A stretch of DNA of 64,000 nt, taken from contig NZ_JBBOCT010000001.1 in NCBI RefSeq assembly GCF_038002605.1, positions 2,852,001-2,916,000 on the forward strand, in the 5' to 3' direction. Both the position numbers and the translations under genes were made by a program. The notes under the pieces were generated by a model, which saw nothing but the letters and a program-made list of their open reading frames with translations, was not told the DNA's origin and did no database searches. Source of the DNA: Bacillus sp. FSL K6-3431 (GTDB taxonomy: Bacteria > Bacillota > Bacilli > Bacillales > Bacillaceae_C). The first letter of the stretch is position 1; every line of letters begins with the position of its first letter. Positions 29,171 through 37,617 of this stretch are shown in pieces.

Positions 29171-29344
29171 CCCTCTTCCTATCTATCTTTTTTATTATAT
29201 AGGTTTTGATTTTTTAAATAAAGTGTATCAGTATCTAGCAATTTTTTACCAATTTGGTATAAAAACTAATTACATTGTCCATCCTAACATTACAGGAAGA
29301 TGGTTGAGCCATCAATAAAAAGTAAAAATGGGAGTTGATGAGTA

Positions 29345-30121
29345 ATGAAAACACGTCAAGATGCGTGGACAGAGGTAAATGATTTATTATTAGCAGAAAC
29401 AGTTTTGCGACATGTACGTGAAGGAAGTACACAGCTAAATGCTTTTGAGGAAGTGGGCGACAAATTAAACAGGACATCTGCGGCATGTGGATTCAGATGG
29501 AATGCGGTTGTTCGTCACCAATATGAAAAAGCGCTAGATTTAGCAAAGAAACAACGAAAACAGCGTCAACGGATGCTCGGTAAGGATCAAAGTGGAAAGA
29601 AAAAATTGCTTTACCAGCCGCCACATGCATTTATTAATGAAGCTTCTCCAGCAATATTAGCCATAGATGAAGACAATAGTAGTAGTAGTAGTATAGATCC
29701 GCAGGGGCAACAACCAGATATATATAATGAAGAATTTGGTGATGAAGAACAGGTTCTTCAATCTCTTCCATTCACTAACTATCTTTTACCTGCACCTACT
29801 CAATCAACGGGTGAGATTAATATGGAGAATATTATTACGTATTTGCAGGAAATGCAACATTCTGAACTTCATTCAGATATTTTAAGAAATGAGAATGCAA
29901 GATTAAAAAGGGAGAAAGCTGACTTACAAGCAGAAAACAAGACATTGCAAGAACAAGTGGGTAAATTGGAAGATAATTCGGTGACAATGCAAGAAGACTA
30001 TGAGACATTAATGAAAATTTTAAACCGAGCAAGGAAACTTGTTTTATTTGAAGAAGACGACCGCCAATCAAGTTCTTTTAAAATGGATCGAAACGGTAAT
30101 CTAGAAAAACTTGCTGAATAG
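29345..30121 (+). CDS. rsfA: Prespore-specific transcriptional regulator RsfA
   Basis: This 258-residue RsfA-family regulator has an N-terminal Myb/SANT-like domain (residues 1-55: RQDAWTEVNDLLLAETVLRHV, then TSAACGFRWNAVVRHQY). A basic stretch, an acidic linker with a Ser5 run, and a C-terminal coiled coil (about 175-235) follow. RsfA modulates sigma-F-dependent genes in the forespore of B. subtilis. GGGAGTTGATGAGT precedes the start. Divergent from ywfO. Confidence 0.92.
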   Translation: MKTRQDAWTEVNDLLLAETVLRHVREGSTQLNAFEEVGDKLNRTSAACGFRWNAVVRHQYEKALDLAKKQRKQRQRMLGKDQSGKKKLLYQPPHAFINEASPAILAIDEDNSSSSSIDPQGQQPDIYNEEFGDEEQVLQSLPFTNYLLPAPTQSTGEINMENIITYLQEMQHSELHSDILRNENARLKREKADLQAENKTLQEQVGKLEDNSVTMQEDYETLMKILNRARKLVLFEEDDRQSSSFKMDRNGNLEKLAE

Positions 30122-30159
30122 AATAATTGAATTGCCCAAATCCAGTTCCTATTTATATA

Positions 30160-30193
30160 AAAAGCCGTGACAACTCTATGTCACGGCTTTTTA
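30160..30193 (+). terminator. rsfA terminator
   Basis: AAAAAGCCGTGACA / TGTCACGGCTTTTT, with a 6-nt loop, 38 bp beyond rsfA. Confidence 0.92.
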
Positions 30194-30233
30194 ATGACCA
30201 TTGGGCTGTTTCTTTTATCTAAGTTAGAATAAA

Positions 30234-30447
30234 GGATCGTCGTCTAATATCGCCACATCCTGTGGGCGCGTCGCTTAACAAGGCGCTTACGCTTTTCTCT
30301 GTCTAGCTTCAGCGCCTAGCGACTAGCAAACTTCGGGATCCTTCCTACGATAAGTCAACATCGAATTGCTGCGCTCTTCGTGTTTTCTTTATCTCGTCAG
30401 AATCCCTACAGTTTGCGCGTCGCTTAACAAGGCGCTTACGCTTTTCT
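30234..30447. repeat. Dispersed intergenic repeat, copy C, with 33-bp direct repeats
   Basis: It contains GTCTAGCTTCAGCGCC, TAGCGACTAGCAAACTTCGG and TCAACATCG, shared with copy B. A 33-bp block beginning GCGCGTCGCTTAACAAGG recurs exactly at 30266-30298 and 30415-30447. The second copy runs into the lipL stop codon. Confidence 0.75.
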
Positions 30448-31285
30448 ATATATCTTTGTATTTTTTATTTCTTTCTATCATTCGTTCGTAGTATGCTTGG
30501 AACCATTGTAGTTCTTCGCCATGGAGATGGCTTGCGTACATTTTTCCGCTTACGTTTTTTAATGCATTTAAAAATCGAAGCATGACTGATTGTATTGTTA
30601 AATCGAGACCGTATAATTCCGACAATGATGCCATGACTTCGGGATGTACGTCTGGGAAGACAAACTTTGATGGAGCGTCATATTTAGCATGTCGATAAAA
30701 ATCTCGAACAATTTCGGCACGTTCATAGCCACTCCCAGTTACACATAAATAAATTTGTACAGCAATGCCTTTTCTAATTCGCCGTTGCGAGATACCGGCG
30801 AACTTTTTCCCACCTATGCTTAAATCATAACTTCCTGGGCAATAGGAGCCGACAATTTCCTTTGCAACAATTTCTTTACCTAAATCTTGAAACATCAGCT
30901 TAATGAGACTCCACATAGAATCATAGCCTTTATTTATATCTATCCCTTTCTCTGTATCAGGGAAAATGAGCGATATATTTAAAACACCCTCATCAAGTGC
31001 TACTGCTAGGCCTCCTGAATTTCGAACAATCCATTCATAATTTAACCCATCTAAATACGCCAGTCCCTCTTGCAGTTCAGAGAGTTTCGTATCTTGGATG
31101 CCTAGAACTATTGTTTTCGGATGCACCCATGCCCGCGCTACAGCTGGTGAATAGCCGCGTCCCACTGACATGCAAAGTGTGTCATCAATAGCAAATGATT
31201 GAAGCGCGTGAAAATGAGGATTAAACCCAGATTGGTCAATTAATCGCCACTCATCCTGGCCTAATAATAAAATCCCTTCTGACAT
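30446..31285 (-). CDS. lipL: Octanoyl-[GcvH]:protein N-octanoyltransferase LipL
   Basis: This 279-residue member of the lipoate-ligase/octanoyltransferase fold carries the amidotransferase nucleophile at C149 (GSYCPGSYDL; Cys150 in B. subtilis LipL). The lysine-containing SIGGKKFAGISQRR follows. It moves octanoyl or lipoyl groups from GcvH to E2 subunits of dehydrogenase complexes. The lipL-pta adjacency distinguishes it from LipM. Confidence 0.92.
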   Translation of the reverse strand: MSEGILLLGQDEWRLIDQSGFNPHFHALQSFAIDDTLCMSVGRGYSPAVARAWVHPKTIVLGIQDTKLSELQEGLAYLDGLNYEWIVRNSGGLAVALDEGVLNISLIFPDTEKGIDINKGYDSMWSLIKLMFQDLGKEIVAKEIVGSYCPGSYDLSIGGKKFAGISQRRIRKGIAVQIYLCVTGSGYERAEIVRDFYRHAKYDAPSKFVFPDVHPEVMASLSELYGLDLTIQSVMLRFLNALKNVSGKMYASHLHGEELQWFQAYYERMIERNKKYKDI

Positions 31286-31326
31286 AAGTAATACTCCTTC
31301 GCAATGTAAAAAGCAGGCTAAGTTAT

Positions 31327-31440
31327 TCGTCTAGCTTTAGCGACTAGCCAACTTCAGGATTCTTTTTAAGATAAATCAGCATCAGTTTACTTTTCAGTTT
31401 TAGCTATAGGCTCCTTTGCTCTTCGATAACCCTGCCCTAT
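31327..31440. repeat. Dispersed intergenic repeat, copy D (degenerate)
   Basis: CGTCTAGCTTTAGCGACTAG, CAACTTCAGGATTC, TCAGCATC and TAGCTATAGGC follow the order of copies B and C. It occupies most of the gap between lipL and pta. Confidence 0.6.
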
Positions 31441-31457
31441 TCATTTGCTAGTTGGAT

Positions 31458-32438
31458 TTAAACTGTTTCCAGTGATTGAACTGCTGTGATAAGTGCAAGC
31501 TTGTACACATCTTCTTCACTACAGCCACGGGATAAATCGTTAACTGGTGCATTTAGGCCTTGTAAAATAGGGCCAACTGCTTCGTATCCTCCCAAACGCT
31601 GAGCAATTTTATAACCGATATTTCCTGCTTCTAAGCTAGGGAATACAAACACATTTGCATCACCTTGAATGGGTGAATTTGGTGCTTTTTTCTGAGCAAC
31701 AGAAGGCACAATTGCAGTGTCAAACTGGAATTCTCCATCAATAATCAATTCAGGTGCCATTTGCTGCGCTAACTTTAGCCCCTCTTCTACTCGTTTCGTT
31801 TCTTCAGAAACAGCAGATCCCTTTGTTGAAAAGCTAAGCATTGCCACCTTCGGTTCGATATCAAACATGTTTGCAGTTTTTGCACTCGCTACTGCAATTT
31901 CCGCTAAATCTTGACTATCTGGTGCAATATTAATCGCGCAGTCAGCAAATACGTATTTTTTATCGTCTTTCACCATGATGAAAACACCTGATGTTTTGCG
32001 AAGCCCTTGTTTCATTTTAACAATTTGCAGTGCAGGGCGTACTGTGTCTGCTGTAGAATGAACAGCTCCACTTACTAAACCATCAGCTTTGTTCATATAA
32101 ACAAGCATCGTACCGAAGTAATTTTCATTAAGTAATAATTTACGGGCGTCTGCCTCTGTCGCTTTTCCTTTTCGACGTTCTACAAACGCATGAACCATTG
32201 CATCAATTTCTACATATTTTTCTGGATCATACATTTCTACTTTATCTAATGCTATATCGAGTTCCATTGCTTTCTTCTGTATCGTTTCGATATTACCTAT
32301 TAAAACCGGAGTGATTAATCCCTCTGCTCCAAGTCGTCCTGCCGCACCAAGCACTCTTTCATCTAGTGCTTCTGGAAAAACAATTTTTCTATCTTGACTA
32401 GCTAGTTTTGCTTTTAAACTTTCAAATAAATCTGACAT
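31458..32438 (-). CDS. pta: Phosphate acetyltransferase
   Basis: This 326-residue short-form (EutD-type) phosphotransacetylase has the usual Bacillus length. It interconverts acetyl-CoA and acetyl phosphate for overflow acetate metabolism. Motifs include SGAVHSTADTVRPALQ, LSFSTKGSA, GELQFD-like DGEFQFDTAIVPSVA, and the C-terminal GPILQGLNAPVNDLSRG. AGGAGGAAG precedes the ATG. Gene order lipL-pta-hemQ as in B. subtilis. Confidence 0.96.
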   Translation of the reverse strand: MSDLFESLKAKLASQDRKIVFPEALDERVLGAAGRLGAEGLITPVLIGNIETIQKKAMELDIALDKVEMYDPEKYVEIDAMVHAFVERRKGKATEADARKLLLNENYFGTMLVYMNKADGLVSGAVHSTADTVRPALQIVKMKQGLRKTSGVFIMVKDDKKYVFADCAINIAPDSQDLAEIAVASAKTANMFDIEPKVAMLSFSTKGSAVSEETKRVEEGLKLAQQMAPELIIDGEFQFDTAIVPSVAQKKAPNSPIQGDANVFVFPSLEAGNIGYKIAQRLGGYEAVGPILQGLNAPVNDLSRGCSEEDVYKLALITAVQSLETV

Positions 32439-32656
32439 TATATTCTTCCTCCTTAACTTATTTCTAGTGTACCCGATTTTGTACTTTTTTCACATAAATG
32501 TGTTTGCTTCAAGTTTATATGGCTCTTTTAACTGATATACAATGATAAGTTTGTCTTAATCTTGTCTTTTTATTAACATTTCTGTTTGCGAAACATGAAG
32601 CTGGACAAACTGTGATATAGTTACTTTATAATGATTATGAATAGGGGTTGATCCAA

Positions 32657-33403
32657 ATGAGTGAACCGGCACAAACACTAGATGGTTGGTATACACTGCA
32701 AGATTTTCGTACAATGGATTGGGCATCATGGAAGCTACTTTCTAGCGATGAGCGCCACGCTGCCATTCATGAATTTTCACAATATCTTGAAAAACTAAAT
32801 GATGTACAAGACAGAAAAGAAGGCAGCCATGCCCTCTATTCGATTGTTGGACAAAAGGCTGATATTATGCTGATGATTTTACGCCCAACAATGGAAGAAT
32901 TAAATGATCTTGAGAATGAATTTAATAAGCTTACGATTGCAGAATATACAATTCCGACGTATTCCTATGTATCTGTTGTTGAATTAAGTAATTATCTTGC
33001 AGGTAAATCGGATGAAGATCCATATCAAAATCCGCATGTTCGTGGACGTTTGTATCCGATTTTGCCAAAAGCAAAGCATGTATGCTTCTATCCGATGGAT
33101 AAACGCCGCGAAGGTAATGACAACTGGTATATGCTATCTATGGAAGAGCGTAAAGATCTAATGTATAGCCATGGCATGATTGGCCGTCAATATGCTGGTA
33201 AAATTAAACAGCTCATTTGCGGTTCAGTTGGTTTTGATGACTGGGAATGGGGAGTCACACTTTTCTCTGACGACGTCCTTCAGTTCAAAAAAATCGTCTA
33301 CGAAATGCGTTTTGATGAAGTAAGCGCTCGTTATGGCGAGTTCGGATCATTTTACGTCGGCAATCTATTAGAAGATATTACCAAATTTCTATATATAAAA
33401 TAA
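32657..33403 (+). CDS. hemQ: Coproheme decarboxylase HemQ
   Basis: The protein has about 248 residues from ATG 32657; the AGGGG site argues against the TTG at 32648. It belongs to the chlorite-dismutase-fold HemQ/ChdC family, which converts coproheme to heme b in the Gram-positive pathway. The radical Tyr region is [16 protein letters not shown] and the proximal His lies in [15 protein letters not shown]. The [10 protein letters not shown] and FGSFYVG motifs are typical. Divergent from pta. Confidence 0.95.
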   Translation: MSEPAQTLDGWYTLQDFRTMDWASWKLLSSDERHAAIHEFSQYLEKLNDVQDRKEGSHALYSIVGQKADIMLMILRPTMEELNDLENEFNKLTIAEYTIPTYSYVSVVELSNYLAGKSDEDPYQNPHVRGRLYPILPKAKHVCFYPMDKRREGNDNWYMLSMEERKDLMYSHGMIGRQYAGKIKQLICGSVGFDDWEWGVTLFSDDVLQFKKIVYEMRFDEVSARYGEFGSFYVGNLLEDITKFLYIK

Positions 33404-33440
33404 AAAAGCGCAAGTGTCACAGATGCTGACATATAAACGC

Positions 33441-33478
33441 AAAAAGACCGAAACGGAAAATAGCGTTCGGTCTTTTTT
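33441..33478 (+). terminator. hemQ terminator
   Basis: AAAAAGACCGAA(A)CG / CG(T)TTCGGTCTTTTTT-type hairpin followed by T-run, 38 bp past hemQ. Confidence 0.88.
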
Positions 33479-33618
33479 GTATTTACTATTAACATGAATT
33501 GGAAGTTGGCATATCGCCACTCCTCCCTACATACATATGGAAGAGTACAAAGTTATTAATTATTTATTCATATCTTCGGATTTACCCATTTTAGATCCAT
33601 TGAATAGGAGGGAATGTT

Positions 33619-34083
33619 TTGGCACAGCAATTTAATCCGAATACAGGTGGATTTTTTCCACAGGGCTCATATCAACCAGGGTCTTTTGGCCAGCAAAATC
33701 CTTACTATGGCGGAGTACCAGCTGGTCCCCCGCAACAGATGTCTGTACCATTTCCGACCAATGCTGCGACGCCAAGTGGCGGAATCAACGTTCCGGGGAT
33801 GCTTCCAGTCGAAGAGTCGTACATTGAAAATATTCTCCGGCTGAATAAAGGGAAGCTGGTTAGTATTCATAGCACATTCGAACATAATAGCGAATGGAAC
33901 GCAAAAATTTTCAAAGGTTTGATTGAAGCAGCCGGTAGGGATCATGTCATTCTTAGTGACCCTCAAACTGGAAAACGTTACTTAATTCCTATGATCTATG
34001 TAGATTTTGTCACATTTGATGAACCAATCGACTATGAATACCCATTTGGCTCCGGTCCATTGGCCAACTACCCACCGCGCTAA
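33619..34083 (+). CDS. gerQ: Spore coat protein GerQ
   Basis: This 154-residue GerQ homologue is read from TTG 33619; TAGGAGGG lies 6 bp upstream and the nearby ATG is out of frame. The N-terminal 60 or so residues are Gly/Gln/Pro-rich. The conserved C-terminal domain starts near LPVEESYIENILRLNKGK and ends YEYPFGSGP. GerQ is a coat/inner-spore-surface protein needed for CwlJ function in germination. In B. subtilis N-terminal lysines are cross-linked by transglutaminase. Here the N-terminal tail has no Lys before about residue 76, although it has many Gln. Confidence 0.92.
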   Translation: MAQQFNPNTGGFFPQGSYQPGSFGQQNPYYGGVPAGPPQQMSVPFPTNAATPSGGINVPGMLPVEESYIENILRLNKGKLVSIHSTFEHNSEWNAKIFKGLIEAAGRDHVILSDPQTGKRYLIPMIYVDFVTFDEPIDYEYPFGSGPLANYPPR

Positions 34084-34085
34084 TC

Positions 34086-34145
34086 AAAAGCACCAACCGG
34101 TTTATGTCGACTTTTATCGACCGAAACTGATTGGTGCTTTTTTTA
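34086..34145 (+). terminator. gerQ terminator
   Basis: AAAAGCACCAA ... TTGGTGCTTTTTTT long hairpin just after the gerQ stop; the inner stem is imperfect. Confidence 0.88.
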
Positions 34146-34158
34146 ACTATTAGTGCGT

Positions 34159-34300
34159 GTTCAAAAAGGTGCCGAATTAGAAACAAGAAGTTCGAGGCGA
34201 GAAGGTTTTGAGGATCAGAGCGTATGCTTTTAATACGTGAGAACCGGAAAAACCGAGCAACGAAGAAATTCGATGTTTATCATTTGGTGACTTTTTGAAC
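34159..34300. repeat. 142-bp inverted-repeat intergenic element
   Basis: The ends are inverted: GTTCAAAAAGGTGCCGAAT on the left and, read inverted, GTTCAAAAAGTCACCAAATG on the right. Nested inside are GGTTTT/AAAAACC and GCGTAT/ATACGT pairings, so the whole unit can fold into one long structure. No ORF. It looks like a small MITE-like or structured-RNA element between gerQ and ywdK. Confidence 0.65.
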
Positions 34301-34308
34301 GTCCTCTA

Positions 34309-34680
34309 TTAGAGATGTTTGACTGTAAAAATAATCAATAATATCCACGAGATAAGGAAGGCAACGCCACCAAGTGGCGTAATCGCACCAAGTACTTTTA
34401 TTCCCGACGTGCTTAAAACGTACAAGCTACCGGAAAATAAAATAATACCACCTAACATAAACCAACCAGACCATGATAACAATGAAGATGCTGATATATT
34501 TCTCGATAGTATCCCAATAGCAATTAGACCTAACGCGTGAAACATTTGATACATAACACCTGTTTTCCACACTTCCAAGTATTTAGGTTCTATCTTCCCT
34601 TCAAGTGCATGGGCACCAAACGCTCCTAAACCGACAGCCAGAAAGGCATTTATCGCACCAAAAATAATAAATAATTTCAT
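34309..34680 (-). CDS. ywdK: DUF423 membrane protein YwdK
   Basis: This 123-residue protein has four hydrophobic helices. It carries the N-terminal FGAINAFLAVGLGAFGAHALEGK and TPLGGVAFLISW motifs typical of DUF423. It is an integral membrane protein of unknown function, paired with ywdI as in B. subtilis. Confidence 0.9.
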   Translation of the reverse strand: MKLFIIFGAINAFLAVGLGAFGAHALEGKIEPKYLEVWKTGVMYQMFHALGLIAIGILSRNISASSLLSWSGWFMLGGIILFSGSLYVLSTSGIKVLGAITPLGGVAFLISWILLIIFTVKHL

Positions 34681-34707
34681 GTATATTACCAGTCCTCTCT
34701 TTGCCTA

Positions 34708-34992
34708 TTAAAAGTCAAACAATGAATTACCGTTAGCACCATCTTCTGTTTCTAATGGCTTTGAATTTGCGAGTGTAACCGGTTCATTGGCAACAGGTAT
34801 CGCTGGTGAAACTAGAGGCTGCCTTAACGATAACGGCTCATGAGATGCCACGTTCTCCCCCTCTAAAATCACCTCTGCGAGTGCCTTAAGTGCATATATA
34901 TGCGCTTTTACACGTATTTCATCCTTTGCTACCTTCGCCTCTTTTAATTCAAGCTCCATTTTTCCAAGAAGCGCTTCATACGAAATGTTCAT
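34708..34992 (-). CDS. ywdI: YwdI family protein
   Basis: This 94-residue soluble protein has a helical N-terminal half (residues 1-45: ISYEALLGKMELELKEAKVAKD, then HIYALKALAEVIL). The low-complexity tail ends NGNSLFDF. It matches YwdI by position between ywdK and ung. Function is unknown. Confidence 0.82.
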   Translation of the reverse strand: MNISYEALLGKMELELKEAKVAKDEIRVKAHIYALKALAEVILEGENVASHEPLSLRQPLVSPAIPVANEPVTLANSKPLETEDGANGNSLFDF

Positions 34993-35131
34993 TTATAACA
35001 ACTCCCGTCGTCCCGTCAAATACATTCCTCAATCTTTTTTTCCTACAATTAACAGCATATGCATTTTGATTAAAAAAATCAAAGGTTAGCACACTTCACA
35101 CTAACTCATTGCAAGAAATGGTTTCCTGAAA

Positions 35132-35812
35132 TTATAGATTAGATATTTGCCAGTCAATTTGCTCCATTCCTAATTCTTGTAAAAACTCATTCGTTTTCGA
35201 AAACGGCTTGCTATCGAAAAAGCCTTTTCGGGCGGCAAACGGACTTGGATGTGGCGATTGAATAATTTTATGTTTACCCGTATTGATCAACTTGATCTTT
35301 TCCTGTGCAGGTCGTCCCCAAAGAATAAACACAACAGGTTGTTCTCGTTCGTTTATAAGAGAAATGACCTTATCAGTTAAGGTTTCCCAGCCCTTTCCCC
35401 GATGGGAGTGGGCTTCGCCTGCTCTTACTGTCAAAACTGTATTTAGCATCAACACACCTTGTTCTGCCCACTTTGTTAAGTAGCCATTATTCGGTGGTGT
35501 ATATCCCAAATCATTTTCCATTTCTTTAAAGATATTTCTTAACGAAGGCGGTATCTTTACGTCGGGCTTTACAGAAAAACTAAGACCATGTGCCTGGCCA
35601 TGGCCATGATATGGATCTTGCCCCAAAATGACGGCTTTTACATTTTTATAAGGTGTGTATTCTAGCGCATTAAAAATATCTTTTTGCTCCGGATAAATCA
35701 CTTTTTCCTTATACTCATCTTTTAAAAAGGAAAGCAAGTTTATGTAATATGGCTTATCAAATTCCGCTTTAAGAAGAAGCTCCCAGTCAGTATTCAAAAT
35801 TCCTATTTTCAA
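35132..35812 (-). CDS. ung: Uracil-DNA glycosylase
   Basis: This family 1 UNG excises uracil from DNA. The water-activating Asp lies in [18 protein letters not shown] and the catalytic His in the [12 protein letters not shown] loop; [16 protein letters not shown] is also present. The start is ambiguous. The AGAAAGGA site is well placed for TTG 35812, but too close for ATG 35821. The result is 226 residues, close to the family norm. Confidence 0.95.
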   Translation of the reverse strand: MKIGILNTDWELLLKAEFDKPYYINLLSFLKDEYKEKVIYPEQKDIFNALEYTPYKNVKAVILGQDPYHGHGQAHGLSFSVKPDVKIPPSLRNIFKEMENDLGYTPPNNGYLTKWAEQGVLMLNTVLTVRAGEAHSHRGKGWETLTDKVISLINEREQPVVFILWGRPAQEKIKLINTGKHKIIQSPHPSPFAARKGFFDSKPFSKTNEFLQELGMEQIDWQISNL

Positions 35813-35877
35813 TCTGATCATCCTTTCTTTGTTCTATACTATTCTTTACCCGTTCCAACTTTTTTTAAAATATGTAT

Positions 35878-35903
35878 GTTTAAATCAAAATAAGAAAGGA
35901 TAT
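35878..35903 (+). promoter_or_regulatory. Sigma-B-like promoter
   Basis: GTTTAA and GGATAT are separated by 14 bp, 62 bp upstream of the YflT-domain gene. The sigma-B consensus is GTTTNN-N12-15-GGGWAW. The match fits a general stress gene. Confidence 0.65.
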
Positions 35904-35964
35904 ATAATAAGTATTGCATCATTAAAGATGCAGTGAAGCTAGTTTTGAAGGAGGACATTTTTCT

Positions 35965-36285
35965 ATGAATACAGTAAAAGTTTGTGAAAACGGCGTACAA
36001 GCAACAAATATTATTGCAGAATTAACCGCTGAAGGCTATCAACACGATAACATTTATCTGTTTGCACATGGTGAAGAGCGCTCCAAAGATTTAACAGATG
36101 CCACGGATACCGGGGCAGTAGGTGTCGGCGAACAAGGAATACTCAATACAGTTAGCAATGTATTTCGAAAAAGAGGCGATGAACTTCGCGCTAAATTTGA
36201 AGCTGTCGGCTTAACGGAACAGGAAGCCGCAAAATATGAAGCAGTACTCGATGGTGGACAAGTAGTTATTGTTGCCACACATTAA
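35965..36285 (+). CDS. General stress protein, YflT domain
   Basis: This 106-residue protein has the heat-induced stress protein YflT domain: N-terminal beta-strand, a GYQHDNIYLFAHGEER helix-strand unit, a variable DTGAVGVGEQG loop, and a C-terminal GQVVIVAT strand. Homologues are sigma-B-dependent, and a sigma-B-like promoter lies upstream. Biochemical role is unknown. AAGGAGGAC precedes the ATG. Confidence 0.85.
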   Translation: MNTVKVCENGVQATNIIAELTAEGYQHDNIYLFAHGEERSKDLTDATDTGAVGVGEQGILNTVSNVFRKRGDELRAKFEAVGLTEQEAAKYEAVLDGGQVVIVATH

Positions 36286-36310
36286 AAATATAATTAAGTA
36301 GGATCCAGGG

Positions 36311-36351
36311 GGGGCTCCAAAAAGTCATATATTTGGCTTTTTAGGAGCCCC
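36311..36351 (+). terminator. Terminator after the YflT-domain gene
   Basis: GGGGCTCC(A)AAAAAG / CTTTTT(A)GGAGCCCC hairpin, 25 bp beyond the stop. Confidence 0.85.
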
Positions 36352-36408
36352 TCCTCCATTTTATCCCCATCGCAAAAAAAAGGCACTACCTGGTCATTGG
36401 ACGCACTT

Positions 36409-36616
36409 CGATTTCCCTTCACTGCAAAAAAAGCAGGACGAAGGTAATTCGAACGTCTACCGATTTCCCCTCCCTGCGAAAAAAGCAGGACGAAGGTAAT
36501 TCGAACGTCTACCGATTTCCCCTCCCTGCGAAAAAAGCAGGACGAAGGTAATTCGAACGCCTACCGATTTCCCCTCCCTGCGAAAAAAGCAGGACTAAAG
36601 TAAATCGAACGCCCCC
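36409..36616. repeat. 52-bp tandem repeat, four units
   Basis: Units start at 36409, 36461, 36513 and 36565, exactly 52 bp apart. The second and third are nearly identical and the outer two are more diverged. Each contains the hairpin CCTGC(GAAAAAA)GCAGG, inside an outer partial pairing of CGATTTCC with GGTAATTCG. It lies between convergent genes; no gene is visible. Confidence 0.93.
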
Positions 36617-36714
36617 CACTCCAATCAACTTACATTTTTTTAAAATCAGAACAAGATAAAAATCAGCAGAAAGCCGTTTTAACGACTTTCCTACTTATCG
36701 GACAGCTCCTTATA

Positions 36715-37493
36715 TCATTCAGCAAATAATTTTCTTGATTTAATTGTCCATATGATCGACCCAATGCCAATCACAGCAATAATGGCCTCGACTATATAAA
36801 TATTTTTTATGACGCCGGCTTGATACAATGCGGCAGGGAAATCGAATAGTGCATGAATCAAGATCGCATAAATCAAATATAAAACTTTGCGGTTTCTTAT
36901 CGCATATAATACAAGAATAGAAAGCCCAAGATGTATCGCAATAGCACTTATTCTTTCTATTCCACCTAGTAGTACTAAAAAGACAGAACCGTTTGTAAGC
37001 TGATCTTTGATTGGTTCGAAGGCTTCAGCTGTTTGTCCATTAAGTAGTAGCGATTCGAATATACCTTTGTTAATCATAAAGGCAAAAACAAGCATCACAA
37101 TGCTATTTATTCCAACAAGAAGAATCGCTTCGATTCCACCATGACCTATTCCAAATGCAAGTCCGTCTTTCCATCTACGAAACTTCTTCAATGCGAATTT
37201 CATTATAATAAATCTTCCAACTTCCTCAAAAATCCCAGCCATTAAGCCTCCATACAACATAAATAGCCAAGGGTTTTCAAAGAGTTTTTTCGTTATTTCA
37301 TTTCCATAAAGAAAAAACTGTGGGCCATTCCTTCCAACACTTGAGCAAACAAGAAAAACGTCAGCATACCAAACAAGATTAATTTAACAGAAATACCTAA
37401 TTTCTTTTTGAATATAACGAAAAGTACAATTGGCGTTCCAACTGCAATAATAAAAGAAATAATGATTGCTATAATCGTTGAATTGCTTACCAT
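36715..37493 (-). pseudogene. YhfC-family intramembrane metalloprotease, frameshifted
   Basis: Two reading frames together make one YhfC (PrsW/CPBP-like) protein. The first (37493-37293) gives MVSNSTIIAIIISF to FLFAQVLEGMAHSFFFMEMK. The second, from about 37310, gives FFLYGNEITKKLFENPWLF then the EEVGR motif, GIGHGGIEA, HLGLS and HALFDFP. Adding one base to the A6 run at 37312-37317 (T6 on the coding strand) restores one 259-residue protein, close to the B. subtilis YhfC length. It could be a true inactivation, a phase-variable tract or a sequencing error. The 3' part has its own Met at 37260. Confidence 0.8.
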
Positions 37494-37617
37494 ATTGTTC
37501 TCCTTCCTAACCTTTGTTCTCCATTAACAAACTAAGTTTTCTTCAAAGTCACTTTCTTCAGTCTAAAATAATCCATTTACACTCCCGGCTATTTTCCGAT
37601 TACTTTGTATAATCCTT

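Noticed and set aside
36409..36616. CRISPR array
   Set aside because: The 52-bp units are homologous over their whole length; no separate spacer segments exist.
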